DNA from: Synergistaceae bacterium
GTDB lineage: Bacteria; Synergistota; Synergistia; Synergistales; Aminobacteriaceae
Length of the DNA stretch: 13,672 bases
Direction of reading: 5' to 3'
Assembly: GCA_017455085.1 (NCBI GenBank)
Contig: JAFTBT010000107.1
Coordinates: 1 to 13,672, forward strand
Under the pieces are notes generated by a model that saw only the letters and a list, made by a program, of their open reading frames with translations, made no database searches and was not told the DNA's origin. Shown piece by piece: positions 5,835-13,672 of the stretch. The translations under genes were made by a program, and so were the position numbers. Each line of letters opens with the position of its first letter. Position 1 is the first letter of the stretch.

Positions 5835-6883
5835 TGTCCGAGCTTCAACAACTGAATATTAGTGCTGTAAGGGATTCCTTCATGGAGTCCCTTAATGTTA
5901 TTGGGAGTTTGCAGGAGCTTGATGATCTTCGCGTCAGGTTCACAGGCAAAAAAGGGGAGTTGACGTTACTGCTCCGGTCTCTGGGGAAACTTCCTCCCGA
6001 TGAACGCAAACATGCCGGCCAAGAAATGAATGCTCTTCGTGACGAGATAGACGCAAAACTTGACGAGGCAGGCCGCAGAATCCGGGACGCTGAGAATGAG
6101 CGCGTAGAACACAGTGAACGGATTGATGTTACTCTTCCGGCGAAGGGCAGGAGGTCAGGAGCTTTTCACCCGGTGCTGCAGACAATGTACGAGATCGCGG
6201 AGATCATGCAGGGCTTGGGGTATTCCGTAGCGTCAGGGCCGGAAAAAGAGGAGGAGTTCTACAACTTCGAGTGCCTCAATGTCCCGTCATGGCATCCGGC
6301 CAGAGACATGCAGGATACTTTCTACTTCCCCGACGGCTCATTACTCCGTACACACACTTCACCCGTTCAGGTTCGCTCAATGCTGAAATACGGCGCACCG
6401 TTAAGAATAGTCTGTCCGGGAAAAGTTTATCGCAGGGACAACGACACGACTCACTCGCCTATGTTCAACCAGATGGAGGGGCTGCTAGTCGATAAAGATG
6501 TGTCATTCTCCGAGATGAAGGGCACTATCACCGCGATGGTCAATGCATTTTTCGGGAGGTCTCTCAAGTCCAGATTCAGGGCGAGCTATTTCCCGTTCAC
6601 AGAGCCGAGCATGGAGCTGGATATCGAGTGCGTGGAGTGTTCAGGGCATAACCCAAACTGCCGCGTGTGTCATGGCACGGGATGGCTTGAGGTCGCAGGT
6701 ATGGGCATGGTTCACCCGAATGTCATACGCGCCGGAAAGATTGACCCTGATGTGTACAACGGCTTCGCGTTCGGATTCGGGCTTGACCGTATGGCTATGC
6801 TGAAGTACGGGATTGCGGATTTACGCCTGCTGTTTGACGGGAACGTGAGCTATTTCATGTCTGGCTTTGGAGGTGAATGCTAA
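5834..6883 (+). CDS. pheS: Phenylalanine--tRNA ligase alpha subunit
   Basis: 349 residues. With PheT it forms the (alpha-beta)2 class II synthetase that charges tRNA-Phe. Residues 1-90 are the N-terminal coiled coil that contacts tRNA. The catalytic core follows: HPVLQTMYEIAEIMQGLGY (motif 1), SWHPARDMQDTFYF and LLRTHTSPVQV, VYRRDNDTTHSPMFNQMEG (motif 2), FRASYFPFTEPSMELDIEC, and VYNGFAFGFGLDRMAMLKYG (motif 3). The alanine in GFAFG is the residue that limits the amino-acid pocket. A cysteine cluster (C-x2-C, later C-x2-C before HGTGWLEV), usual in many bacterial PheS, precedes MVHPNVIRAG. The start overlaps the rplT stop by one base; the end overlaps pheT (TAATG). Confidence 0.97.
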   Translation: MSELQQLNISAVRDSFMESLNVIGSLQELDDLRVRFTGKKGELTLLLRSLGKLPPDERKHAGQEMNALRDEIDAKLDEAGRRIRDAENERVEHSERIDVTLPAKGRRSGAFHPVLQTMYEIAEIMQGLGYSVASGPEKEEEFYNFECLNVPSWHPARDMQDTFYFPDGSLLRTHTSPVQVRSMLKYGAPLRIVCPGKVYRRDNDTTHSPMFNQMEGLLVDKDVSFSEMKGTITAMVNAFFGRSLKSRFRASYFPFTEPSMELDIECVECSGHNPNCRVCHGTGWLEVAGMGMVHPNVIRAGKIDPDVYNGFAFGFGLDRMAMLKYGIADLRLLFDGNVSYFMSGFGGEC

Positions 6884-9300
6884 TGCTGATTTCTTGGGAA
6901 CTCCTCAAAGAATTTATAGACATTGTCCCGGAAAATATTACCCCTGAAGAATTGGCGGATAGGCTGACGTTTTCGGGGTCTGAAGTCGAGGGCATAACTC
7001 ACTGCGCGGGCAAAATGAAGGGCGTTGTTGCGGCCAAGATTGACGCTCTCGAAAAGCACCCTGCGGAAAGCAAGTACTACGTTGCTCATCTGGACACCGG
7101 AATAGGCCGGAAAGTCTGCGTCACCAGCGCGAAGAATATGCATCAGGGTGATATGGTGTTCTACGCGGGTGAAGGTGCTGTGCTTCCTGACGGGACTGTG
7201 ATGGGGACGAGGGATTTTCACGGCGTTATGAGCTACGGAATGATGCTCAGTGCTGAGGAGTTAGGCATGCATGACGTGGATGATCCTTCGGGATTGCTGA
7301 TACTTCCGCGTGACGCACAAGCCGGTGATGACGCTAGAAAACTCTACCATATCGGTGACGTGATACTTGATGTGTCGATTACCCCTAACCGCGGCGACAC
7401 GTTGAGCCTTCTCGGAATGGCGCGCGAAATCAAGGGCTTGTATCCTCATTCACGCCTAAAGATTCCTCACTGGATGGAGCAGTTACACCAAACGGAAAAG
7501 TGGTGCGAAAACTTCGGGAGCATCTCTCTGCCGGATAAGGGCTGCTTCTGCTACAGGCTGGGGCTTGCCACCGGAGCAAAAATCTCTGGCTCACCACTCA
7601 CCGCAAAAATCGACCTCGCTCACTTGGGCATGCGTCCCATCAACAACGCTGTGGACGTTACGAACTACGTGATGCTCATGCTCGGCCAGCCGCTACATGC
7701 TTTCGACCTGAATACTCTTCCTGCACGGGAAATCACAGTCAGGGCTGCTCACGAGGGCGAACACATGACTACACTTGACGGCAAGGACAGGGCACTTACT
7801 CAGCGCGATATGCTCATCACTTCCGGAGGTGAGGCTATAGCTCTTGCGGGAGTCATGGGCGGAGAACAGACAGGCATTAATCCGGACACGAGTACTATCG
7901 TAATCGAGAGCGCGTGTTTCTCGCCGATAAGGGTAGGGCATACTTCACGGAGGCTCGGCATAAACTCGGAAGCAGCCTTCAGGTTCGCGAGGACTGTTGA
8001 CCCCGAACTCAGCAAGACAGCTCTTAGTGCAGCGTGTGCATTGATGCGGGAATGGTGCGGCGCAAAAGTAGATTATGCTCCGTTGTCGGCGGAGAACGAA
8101 ACCCATAAACCTCAACCCGTGACTCTCACTCGCAAAAAACTCGGTACATATCTCTCGTGGGACGACATGCACGAGGCAGCGGAGATACTTGGCGGCTTCG
8201 GGATTAAGCAGCTTAAGGACGCAGGGGACAGCAGAGTGTTCATGCCCCCGACGTGGAGACCGGACATTGCCATCGAGGAGGACCTGATCGAGGAAATCGG
8301 ACGCTTCAGGGGCTACAATGACGCTCCGGATAAATTGCCCGGAGAGATGCCAACACGTGCAGACATCGGCGAAAATATGCACCTATCCTCACACATCAGG
8401 CAGGCAATGATTTCGCGAGGGTATACCGAAGTTTTGACATACAGCTTTTTGCCTGAGGACTTCCCGAAAAAATTGCGCCTGAGTGATGACGATTTACGGG
8501 CTCATCCGCTCACGATAGCTAACCCCATAAGCCGCGACCAGATGGCTATGCGTACGACTCTATTGCCAGGTCTGTTGATGGGCTTGAAAGTCTGCGTTGA
8601 TGCTGGATACCGTGAACCAGTGAGAGCTTTTGAGCAGGGTAGAGTGTTCCTCAAAACCGACACTGACCACGCAGAACCCGAACACTTGGCCGCGATACTC
8701 TACAACGGGAAAGACAACAGGTCCGTGAACGGCGACAGGTCTGAAGGATTCTACGAGCTGAAGGCTGACGCTGAGGCAGTGATTCGTTCGCGGGGATATG
8801 TTCCGGAGTTCAGGGCAGGAGTGCAGAGCTTCATGCATTCGGGACAGTGCGCGGATATACTCATTGACGGCGAAGTAGTCGGCTGGATCGGGAGGCTTAA
8901 GCCCGCAATCGAGCAGGAGCTTGACGTTTCCGGAGTGTATGCGTTTGAGGCGGACATGACGAAATTGCTCAAGGCCAGCAAGCCCGTGTTCACCCCTGCG
9001 AGTCAGTTCCCGGCATCGTTCAGGGATATTTCTTTGCTGGTAGCGATCGACAAGCCCAATCACGAAGTCATGCAGGATATTCGTAGTGCCGTTACTGAGA
9101 CCGGAAATAGCGAGTTGACTCTTGAGAGCTTAAGGCTGTTTGACGTGTACGAAGGCAAAGGCATTCCCGAAGGCTTCAGGAGCTTGGCGTATACTCTGAG
9201 CTACAGGTCTCACGCAAGAACCCTCACTGTTGAGGAAGTCGAGGCAGTGCATAACGCAGTCAGGGATATTCTCAAGCACAAGGGCTATACTATCCGGTAA
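6883..9300 (+). CDS. pheT: Phenylalanine--tRNA ligase beta subunit
   Basis: 805 residues from ATG 6883. The order is: N-terminal MLISWELLKEFIDI; an EMAP/OB tRNA-binding domain (about 40-150, with VTSAKNMHQGDMVFYAGEGA); PNRGDTLSLLGMAREI; the B3/B4 editing domain (about 205-380, with HAFDLNTL and TLDGKDRALT, then GVMGGEQTGI); B5 DNA-binding-like domain (about 400-475, ending DLIEEIGRFRGY); a catalytic-like domain; and the C-terminal FDX-ACB anticodon-binding domain (about 710-805, FPASFRDISLLVAID). An in-frame ATG at 6877 is also possible, but the GGAGG at 6869-6873 is only 3 bases from it and 9 from 6883, and MxISW is the usual start. The 6883 start makes a TAATG overlap with pheS. The frame is clean over 2.4 kb. 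Confidence 0.96.
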   Translation: MLISWELLKEFIDIVPENITPEELADRLTFSGSEVEGITHCAGKMKGVVAAKIDALEKHPAESKYYVAHLDTGIGRKVCVTSAKNMHQGDMVFYAGEGAVLPDGTVMGTRDFHGVMSYGMMLSAEELGMHDVDDPSGLLILPRDAQAGDDARKLYHIGDVILDVSITPNRGDTLSLLGMAREIKGLYPHSRLKIPHWMEQLHQTEKWCENFGSISLPDKGCFCYRLGLATGAKISGSPLTAKIDLAHLGMRPINNAVDVTNYVMLMLGQPLHAFDLNTLPAREITVRAAHEGEHMTTLDGKDRALTQRDMLITSGGEAIALAGVMGGEQTGINPDTSTIVIESACFSPIRVGHTSRRLGINSEAAFRFARTVDPELSKTALSAACALMREWCGAKVDYAPLSAENETHKPQPVTLTRKKLGTYLSWDDMHEAAEILGGFGIKQLKDAGDSRVFMPPTWRPDIAIEEDLIEEIGRFRGYNDAPDKLPGEMPTRADIGENMHLSSHIRQAMISRGYTEVLTYSFLPEDFPKKLRLSDDDLRAHPLTIANPISRDQMAMRTTLLPGLLMGLKVCVDAGYREPVRAFEQGRVFLKTDTDHAEPEHLAAILYNGKDNRSVNGDRSEGFYELKADAEAVIRSRGYVPEFRAGVQSFMHSGQCADILIDGEVVGWIGRLKPAIEQELDVSGVYAFEADMTKLLKASKPVFTPASQFPASFRDISLLVAIDKPNHEVMQDIRSAVTETGNSELTLESLRLFDVYEGKGIPEGFRSLAYTLSYRSHARTLTVEEVEAVHNAVRDILKHKGYTIR

Positions 9301-9339
9301 AAGTATTCCGGTGGTAAAAATTCACTCACTCTCTGCTAG

Positions 9340-9361
9340 AATCACAGAGGGTGATTTTTTT
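9340..9361 (+). terminator. Small hairpin with T-run between pheT and the next ORF
   Basis: AATCAC (9340-9345) pairs with GTGATT (9351-9356) around the loop AGAGG, and the T run extends to 9361, right against the ATG at 9362. It is a weak intrinsic terminator by form, 39 nt after the pheT stop. The loop and 3' arm also hold the only purine-rich ribosome binding site of the next gene (GAGGGTGA), so the same hairpin could hide that site. It may partly separate pheT from the downstream division genes. Confidence 0.45.
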
Positions 9362-9589
9362 ATGGCAGGAAATCTCAAACAGGCCGAATTTTTAGCAGAC
9401 ACTTTAGCTCACAAGATTACTAAGCTCTTAACCGAACGCAATAACTTACGCACAGAATTAGCCCGCAAGTCTTCAGGGTCTCTTGAGCGCGACAAGGCAT
9501 TTGTTCAGGCCTATAAACATGTAGTAATCGACAGGGCATATTCCGACATGAAGGCCTCCAGACTCGAACACTTATTACTCATCAGGTGA
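9362..9589 (+). CDS. Small helical hypothetical protein between pheT and zapA
   Basis: 75 residues from ATG 9362 (MAGNLKQAEFLADTLAHKIT...). Residues about 5-38 form a charged amphipathic helix with leucine spacing suited to a coiled coil (ADTLAHKITKLLTERNNLR), followed by a Ser/Gly break and a second helix ending SDMKASRLEHLLLIR. No signal peptide or membrane segment. GAGGGTGA lies 7 bases upstream, inside a hairpin. A longer frame starting inside pheT at 9230 is rejected because it lacks a ribosome binding site. It lies 4 bases before zapA, so the two are co-translated; a role as a ZapA/FtsZ-ring partner is attractive but is only inferred from neighbourhood and shape. I do not recognise the family. 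Confidence 0.75.
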   Translation: MAGNLKQAEFLADTLAHKITKLLTERNNLRTELARKSSGSLERDKAFVQAYKHVVIDRAYSDMKASRLEHLLLIR

Positions 9590-9593
9590 AGAT

Positions 9594-9833
9594 ATGATTA
9601 TGAAGCCGTCTAGAGATATTACGCTGAACATAGGCAAGAGCGTTTACACCGTAAATACTTCGCTGGACAATGACTCTATGGACAGGGTGAAGGACCTCAT
9701 TGATGAAGCATGTGGGGAAATCTCCAAAGGGACAAAGCAGGAAGAGCTATTAATGTTGACGTGTTTGCGGCTGGCGTACAGTCTGGATGCTGTTAACGAG
9801 AAGCTGAAGGGTATTCTAGGCTCGATGAATTGA
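9594..9833 (+). CDS. zapA: Cell division protein ZapA-like
   Basis: 79 residues. ITLNIGKSVYTVNTSLDNDS is the beta-hairpin head of ZapA (I-x-I-G-x-x-Y-x-L pattern), MDRVKDLIDEACGEI the first helix, and EELLMLTCLRLAYSLDAVNE the long dimerising helix with the family's hydrophobic spacing (usually ALNIADEL-like). ZapA is a cytosolic tetramer that bundles FtsZ filaments at the division ring. Length is slightly shorter than the usual 85-110. A zapA gene just after pheT is a common arrangement in several phyla and supports the call. The ribosome binding site AGGTGA overlaps the stop of the upstream ORF (4-base gap); ATG 9600 is an alternative start with better spacing. Confidence 0.82.
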   Translation: MIMKPSRDITLNIGKSVYTVNTSLDNDSMDRVKDLIDEACGEISKGTKQEELLMLTCLRLAYSLDAVNEKLKGILGSMN

Positions 9834-9850
9834 GTGGGGGCTGAATTGTG

Positions 9851-9982
9851 ATGAGTATGGCTGATGTTCTGTTGGGAATAGCTGTAGCTGCGGGGGTGTA
9901 CTTTGCGTTGAAGTTCATACGCGGGACTAAGCACTGCGATCACAACTGCTCGGAGTGTCGACATCCATGCAGAATCAGGTGA
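9851..9982 (+). CDS. Very small membrane protein with C-terminal cysteine cluster
   Basis: 43 residues. One membrane helix (ADVLLGIAVAAGVYFALKF, about 4-22) is followed by a short basic, cysteine-rich tail KHCDHNCSECRHPCRIR with C-x3-C-x2-C-x4-C. This layout (single helix plus a compact Cys cluster) resembles the FeoB-associated Cys-rich membrane proteins, which are about 45-60 residues; the resemblance is in architecture, and no feoAB lies in the window. It starts 17 bases after the zapA stop, with a GTG directly before the ATG as alternative, and no good ribosome binding site apart from a G-run. The cysteines could bind a metal or form disulfides. Likely the last gene of the operon. Confidence 0.6.
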   Translation: MSMADVLLGIAVAAGVYFALKFIRGTKHCDHNCSECRHPCRIR

Positions 9983-10055
9983 GTGTGTTGCGAATGATTC
10001 TTGCCTGAGATGCTGAAGACGGTGTGTGAGTTAGGGTGCATGTGATGCCGAATCC

Positions 10056-10084
10056 AAAAAATACCCCCAGCACTTGGCCGGGGG
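10056..10084 (-). terminator. Intrinsic terminator of the secreted-protein gene
   Basis: On the - strand CCCCCGGC, loop CAAGT, GCTGGGGG forms an 8-bp stem with one G-T wobble, followed by TATTTTTT. It begins 15 bases after the TAA/TGA end of the long - strand gene at 10099. The + side has no T-run, so it is not a good terminator for the zapA operon, whose own terminator is not evident between 9983 and 10056. Confidence 0.8.
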
Positions 10085-10431
10085 CATATCCGGAAATCTC
10101 AGTGTCGTACTGCTATAGCTGGGTTGTAGACTCTTCCAGTATTCAGCCACGCAGACACAGTTATTATTCTGTCTTCGGGAACATCCGCTATTTCTTGGCC
10201 GTCTGATGCATAAAATTCTGCTATATCATCATCATCCGAAGGCTCATCAGAATTTGCCATCCACACCAATTTTGCCCCCACAGGTACATCGTCACGCAGC
10301 CTCACGCCAAATTCATGCATACCAGACTCGTCCACGCTCACAGTTCCGAGTTCAGAAACTATCTCGCAAACTTCACTCACCACTTCGCCGGAAAACATGC
10401 CGATTGTCCCGTGAGTCAGGCTCGCAGAGTT

Positions 10432-12555
10432 TCCAGCAGCAGCTACCTTCAGCTTGAGCCTCTTCGTTACGGACTTCATGTTGTTCGACACCGTAATCTC
10501 TACCTTGAACGTCCCCGCCTCTGTCGGAGTTCCGGAGATAGTCCCGTCCGAGAGTCTGAGTCCTCCGGGCAGTCCCGCCGCGCTCCACGTCAACGGAGCA
10601 GAACCAGTCGCCGCAATCTCTGTACTGTACGAGCTGCCTACTGTGCCGTCAGGAAGTTTCTTGCTCGTGATTGCCGGTGCAGTCCCCTTCACTGTCAGCA
10701 GATATAGTTTCTCAACGTCTCCGCCCATGTTCGAGGCAGTGATCTTTATGGGAAGGTTGCTGCATTCTTCCGTAGGTGTTCCCGAAAGAAGCCCTGTTGT
10801 GCTGTTGAACGTCAAACCCGCAGGAAGTACACCGGACATACTCAGGGTTATGGGTGTGCTTCCCTTCGCCTTGATGGTTGTGCTGTATGATTTGCCCACT
10901 TTGCCGTCCTTCAGCTTTGCGGGCGAAATCTTCGGCAGTTCCGCAACGACTCTCAGCGTGAAATTCCTCATGACATCTCCCACAGGATTGCTCAGTACGA
11001 ATCTCAACAGGAACGTCCCGATAACGTCAGGCTTGCCGCTGATCTTGCGCTTGCTCTGGTCGAACGTTAGGCCAGAAGGCAGACTCCCCTCAAGACTCCA
11101 CGTGAAGGGCTTAGTGCCTTTTGTGCCTATGGTTGCTTTGTAGGATTTGCCTGCTGTTGCTTCCTTGAGGGCAGTGGTCGAAATCTCCGGGTACTTGTAG
11201 CCGTAAAGAGTTACTATCCGAGAGTCAGAACCGTATGCGTTCGAGGCCTTGATGGTGAATTTTTTCTTGCCCGCTTTCGTGAGGAGTCCCGAGAATTTTC
11301 CTGAAGACGACAGTGTGAGATTCTTGGGCAGTTTTCCCTTGATGATCTCCCAAGTGATCGGCGGAGTGCCTGATGCCATAAGCTGGAAGATATATTCTGT
11401 GGCGACAGTGCCGGGTTCAAGTTCGTCAGTGATGATTTCGGGCTTCATGATGGGAGGAGCAGGGTTGATTGTGATTGTGAGGTCTTTGGAGTCCAAGCCC
11501 GCAGAGTTTTGCACCTGCACACTGAAAGAGAATGTGCCTTCTTCAGTCGGAACACCAGAGAGCAAACCCGATTCGCTGACCGTGAGGCCTGGAATGTCTC
11601 CGCTGATGAGTGCCCAAGAAATAGGCCTGTAGCCTGCTGCTTTGAGCATGTAGCCGTAATCCAGACTCACAGTTCCGGCAGTGAGTGTACTTGTGGTGAT
11701 TGATGGAGCTAATACAGCCTGCGAGTCGTTGATGGTTAGCGGCAGAGTTACGGAGTCAGTGCCTGCGGAGTTGCTGGCCTCGACAGTGAGGACATGCACG
11801 CCTGCTGATTCGGGAGTTCCGGACAGCACACCGGAGGAGCTCAGAGTCAGGCCGGGTATTTCTCCGTTCGTGATGGTCCATGTGATGGGTGATGTGCCTG
11901 TAGCTGCGAAGACTGCTGTGTACGCGAGGGATGTTGTCCCGTCAGGAAGGTATGTAGTGGTGATTGATGGAGGTGTTGCTGTAGTCTGAGAGTCTCCGGC
12001 TATGACGTTCAGGGTGAAGGATGAAGATACACTGCCTGCGGAGTTTGAGGCCTGGACGGTGAAGTCGAAAATTCCGGTCTGGTAGGTTGTGCCTGAGAGA
12101 GTGCCTGAAGTGCTGAGTGTGATTCCTGAGGGCAGATTGCCGGTGATGAGCTGCCACGTGATGGGGGAGTCGCCGTCAGCTTCGAGCTTGCGGGAGTAGA
12201 CTATGCCGGAGATAGCTTCAGGAAGGTCTGTAGTGGTGATTGAGGGAGGTATTGATGATGTGGAGGAGTCGTCTCCGGAAGAATCTCCGCCGCTGGATGG
12301 ATCGGGGTCTATCACGAGGGTGTAGGTTCTTGTTGCGGAGCCGTTGGGGTTTTCGGCCTTGACGGTGAACTCGTATGTGCCGGACTTTGTGGGGATGCCT
12401 TCGAAGGTTCCGTTTGGTGACAGGCCGATGCCGTCGGGGAGAGTGCCGGAAGTGACGGACCAGAGGGTGGAGGCTGCACCTACTGCCTGAAGTTTTAGTG
12501 TGTAGGATGTGCCGACTTTGCCGTAATCGAGTGTCGATGTAGCTATCACCGGTAC
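10432..12555 (-). repeat. Eight tandem putative-Ig (He_PIG-like) repeats
   Basis: Each unit is about 80-90 residues and follows one pattern: PxITTxxLPxGTVGxxY, then GxxPITWxxxxGxLPxGLxL, SxxGxLSGTPTxAGxxxFTV, and ASNSAGxxSxxxTLxI. The protein pattern is clear in all eight. Between the first and second units there is a flexible linker of Ser, Gly and Asp (SSGGDSSGDDSSTSS). The fourth to sixth units are richer in lysine. The whole stretch is one open frame, so decay has not reached it. Such repeats build extended stalks in bacterial surface proteins. Confidence 0.85.
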
Positions 12556-12823
12556 CATGTCAGCCAAACTATCAAGAAACACTGTAACAGTCATTTTGAT
12601 AAGGCCTGTATTGTACGTATTGTAGTCTGAGATAAGGATTGAGATGAGGCCTGAAAGTTGCTATTCCTACACCGCTATTGTATTGCAATAGACCGTCGCC
12701 ATAAAATTCAGAAATTCTTGAAAGATTCGTCTGTGCTACAAGAGTCTTGATGTCAAAATAAGATGTCCCGTCTCCGTTGTCCGTAAAAGCTGCGCCGGGA
12801 ATACTTTGCGCTATGGTGAGGTA

Positions 12824-13372
12824 AGCAGGCAGTTTTGTGTTCTTGCTCAGGTCAAGTTCAGGTATTCTGTTGTTGTTGCAAGCGAGAGAGGTAAGCAGGA
12901 TGTTATTAGTCAGGTTAAGTGCCGTAAGAAAATTGTTGTTGCAGGTCAGCGAAGTAAGTTTTATGTTGATGCTGGTGTCTAACTCCGTAAGATAATTATT
13001 AGCCGCAGATAGAGTAGTCAGCATGAGGTTATTGCTCAAGTCAAGTGTAGTGATGTGTTTTTGGTGCAGTCAAGAGTGCTAAGAACGAGATTTTTGTTTG
13101 TGTCCAGAGAAGATATGTAGTTGTTGCTGCAGGTCAGTGAAGTCAAAGCCGGGTTGTTGGTGATGTCTAATGCTGCAAGCCTGTTGTTGGAGCAGGTAAG
13201 AGTCGTTAGCGCAGGGTTATTACTGAGGTCAAGAGCAGATAACAGGTTGTTAGAGCAGTTGAGAACCTTTAGAGCTGTGTTTTTGCTCAGATTCAGAGAA
13301 GTAAGTTTACCTTTTGTGCATGTCAAGGTCTGGAGCAATGTATTACTGCTGAGGTCAAGACCATTTAGCTTT
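12824..13372 (-). repeat. Tandem leucine-rich repeats (about 21 residues each)
   Basis: Repeats follow LxxLDLSxNxxLxxLxCSNN with a period near 21 residues (63 bases). Examples are KVLNCSNNLLSALDLSNNPA and TSLACNNNRIPELDLSKN. About nine units are visible when the frameshift at 13058-13062 is bridged. The cysteine-asparagine version (CSNN/CNNN) is the type found in secreted bacterial LRR proteins. The DNA repeats are imperfect but similar enough to allow slippage or recombination between units. Confidence 0.8.
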
Positions 13373-13672
13373 TGTGAAGAAATAACGAGCTCGCTCAAGT
13401 ATGTGAAGTACTCTAGCCCCTTAACACTTGATACTGCGCCAATTCATATATGTTGCTGAACGAATCTCCGTGTCGCTGAGGTTTCCGTCGCTGTCCTTGT
13501 CGAAATTCGTCCTGACATAGGTTCGGAAAGTCGAGTCCGGAAAATTCGTCTCGTTGATCTCAACATCCCCTAGTGCTTGACTACACAACATCAGCACAAA
13601 CATAATACACAGCAGTTTTCTCATGAATATTTTTCCTCCTTAATGTGAACACAAAAAATCACCCCGTCATCA

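Larger units (their letters stand above)
10099..13624 (-). pseudogene. Large secreted EF-hand/LRR/putative-Ig protein, broken by three frameshifts
   Basis: Four adjacent frames add up to one gene of about 1,170 codons. ATG 13624 has AGGAGG ten bases upstream and a signal peptide (MRKLLCIMFVLMLCSQALG). ETNFPDSTFRTYV and a canonical EF-hand loop DKDSDGNLSDTE follow. Shift 1, near 13440: the frame moves to GAVSSVKGLEYFTYLSELV. Shift 2, at the T5 run 13058-13062 (A5 on the - strand): one missing base restores HITTLDLSNNLML. Shift 3, near 12650: one extra base leads to LISILISDYNTYNTGLIK and the Ig region. Leucine-rich repeats (13372-12824), eight Ig repeats (12555-10432) and a 110-residue C-terminal domain ending TVSAWLNTGRVYNPAIAVRH make up the protein. 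It is presumably a cell-surface or secreted binding protein. The last frame alone (831 codons from 12594) lacks a signal peptide. Sequencing error or phase variation are alternatives to decay. Confidence 0.75.

Noticed and set aside
9315..9342. Possible promoter before the ORF at 9362 (extended -10 TGCTAGAAT at 9334-9342)
   Set aside because: No recognisable -35 at the right spacing, and the -10 overlaps the hairpin; too weak to list as a feature.
9230..9589. 119-residue frame beginning inside pheT
   Set aside because: The first 44 codons overlap pheT out of frame and lack a ribosome binding site; ATG 9362 is the better start.
10454..11143. Long + strand open frames opposite the Ig repeats (also near 11249, 11681 and 13121)
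   Set aside because: They are antisense shadows of a repetitive, GC-biased coding region; no ribosome binding sites and hydrophobic low-complexity products.
13653..13672. End of a possible terminator of a further - strand gene at the right edge (GGGGTGATTTTTTG on the - strand)
   Set aside because: The other half of the hairpin would lie outside the window, so it cannot be supported.
1..13672. CRISPR array, tRNA or rRNA genes, insertion-sequence inverted repeats or phage attachment sites
   Set aside because: Scanned by eye on both strands; no regularly spaced repeats, cloverleaf or transposase sequence was seen, and no duplicated att-like core was found.

Overview
The window looks like a bacterial chromosome segment in which a compact, intact translation operon sits between two stretches of decaying accessory DNA. 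The core order is infC-rpmI-rplT-pheS-pheT-(small ORF)-zapA-(small Cys-rich membrane ORF), all on the + strand. Together with secreted EF-hand / leucine-rich-repeat / putative-Ig proteins and strong GGAGG ribosome binding sites, this suggests an anaerobic, gut-type bacterium. Synergistota is my best guess and a Firmicute-like lineage the alternative. This is inference; no rRNA is present to decide.

Left, 1-3039 (- strand): remnant of a tailed-phage prophage. In transcription order it holds a C-terminal gene fragment (2893-3039), a phage-type gene split by an in-frame TGA (2261-2896), a small secreted EF-hand protein (1706-2248), a DUF5681 / small-terminase-like gene (1377-1703), a large terminase cut off after its Walker A region (1043-1414), and a portal protein lacking its N-terminus and running off the window (1-981). 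The terminase C-terminus and portal N-terminus appear to have been deleted together.

Middle left, 3113-4059 (+ strand): a row of small broken genes, including a recognisable YafQ-type (RelE superfamily) toxin with a stop codon and a frameshift, and two unrecognised genes each carrying one in-frame stop.

Core, 4101-9982 (+ strand): an extended -10 promoter (4101-4129) and a ~180-nt leader with a terminator-like hairpin and a competing long-range pairing precede infC, which begins with TTG (or the adjacent in-frame ATT). This arrangement suggests autoregulation by IF3 and/or L20. A 307-nt structured gap then precedes rpmI-rplT. rplT, pheS and pheT are coupled by TAATG overlaps. A 75-aa helical protein, ZapA and a 43-aa membrane/cysteine protein follow.

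Right, 10056-13624 (- strand): one very long secreted-protein gene (signal peptide, EF-hand, leucine-rich repeats, eight putative-Ig repeats, C-terminal domain) broken by three apparent single-base frameshifts and ending at a strong terminator. Its N-terminus is paralogous to the secreted protein inside the prophage remnant. The main conserved genes of the core operon, including the 2.4-kb pheT, read cleanly, so the many lesions in the flanks look like real gene decay (or, on the right, possible phase variation) rather than poor sequence.
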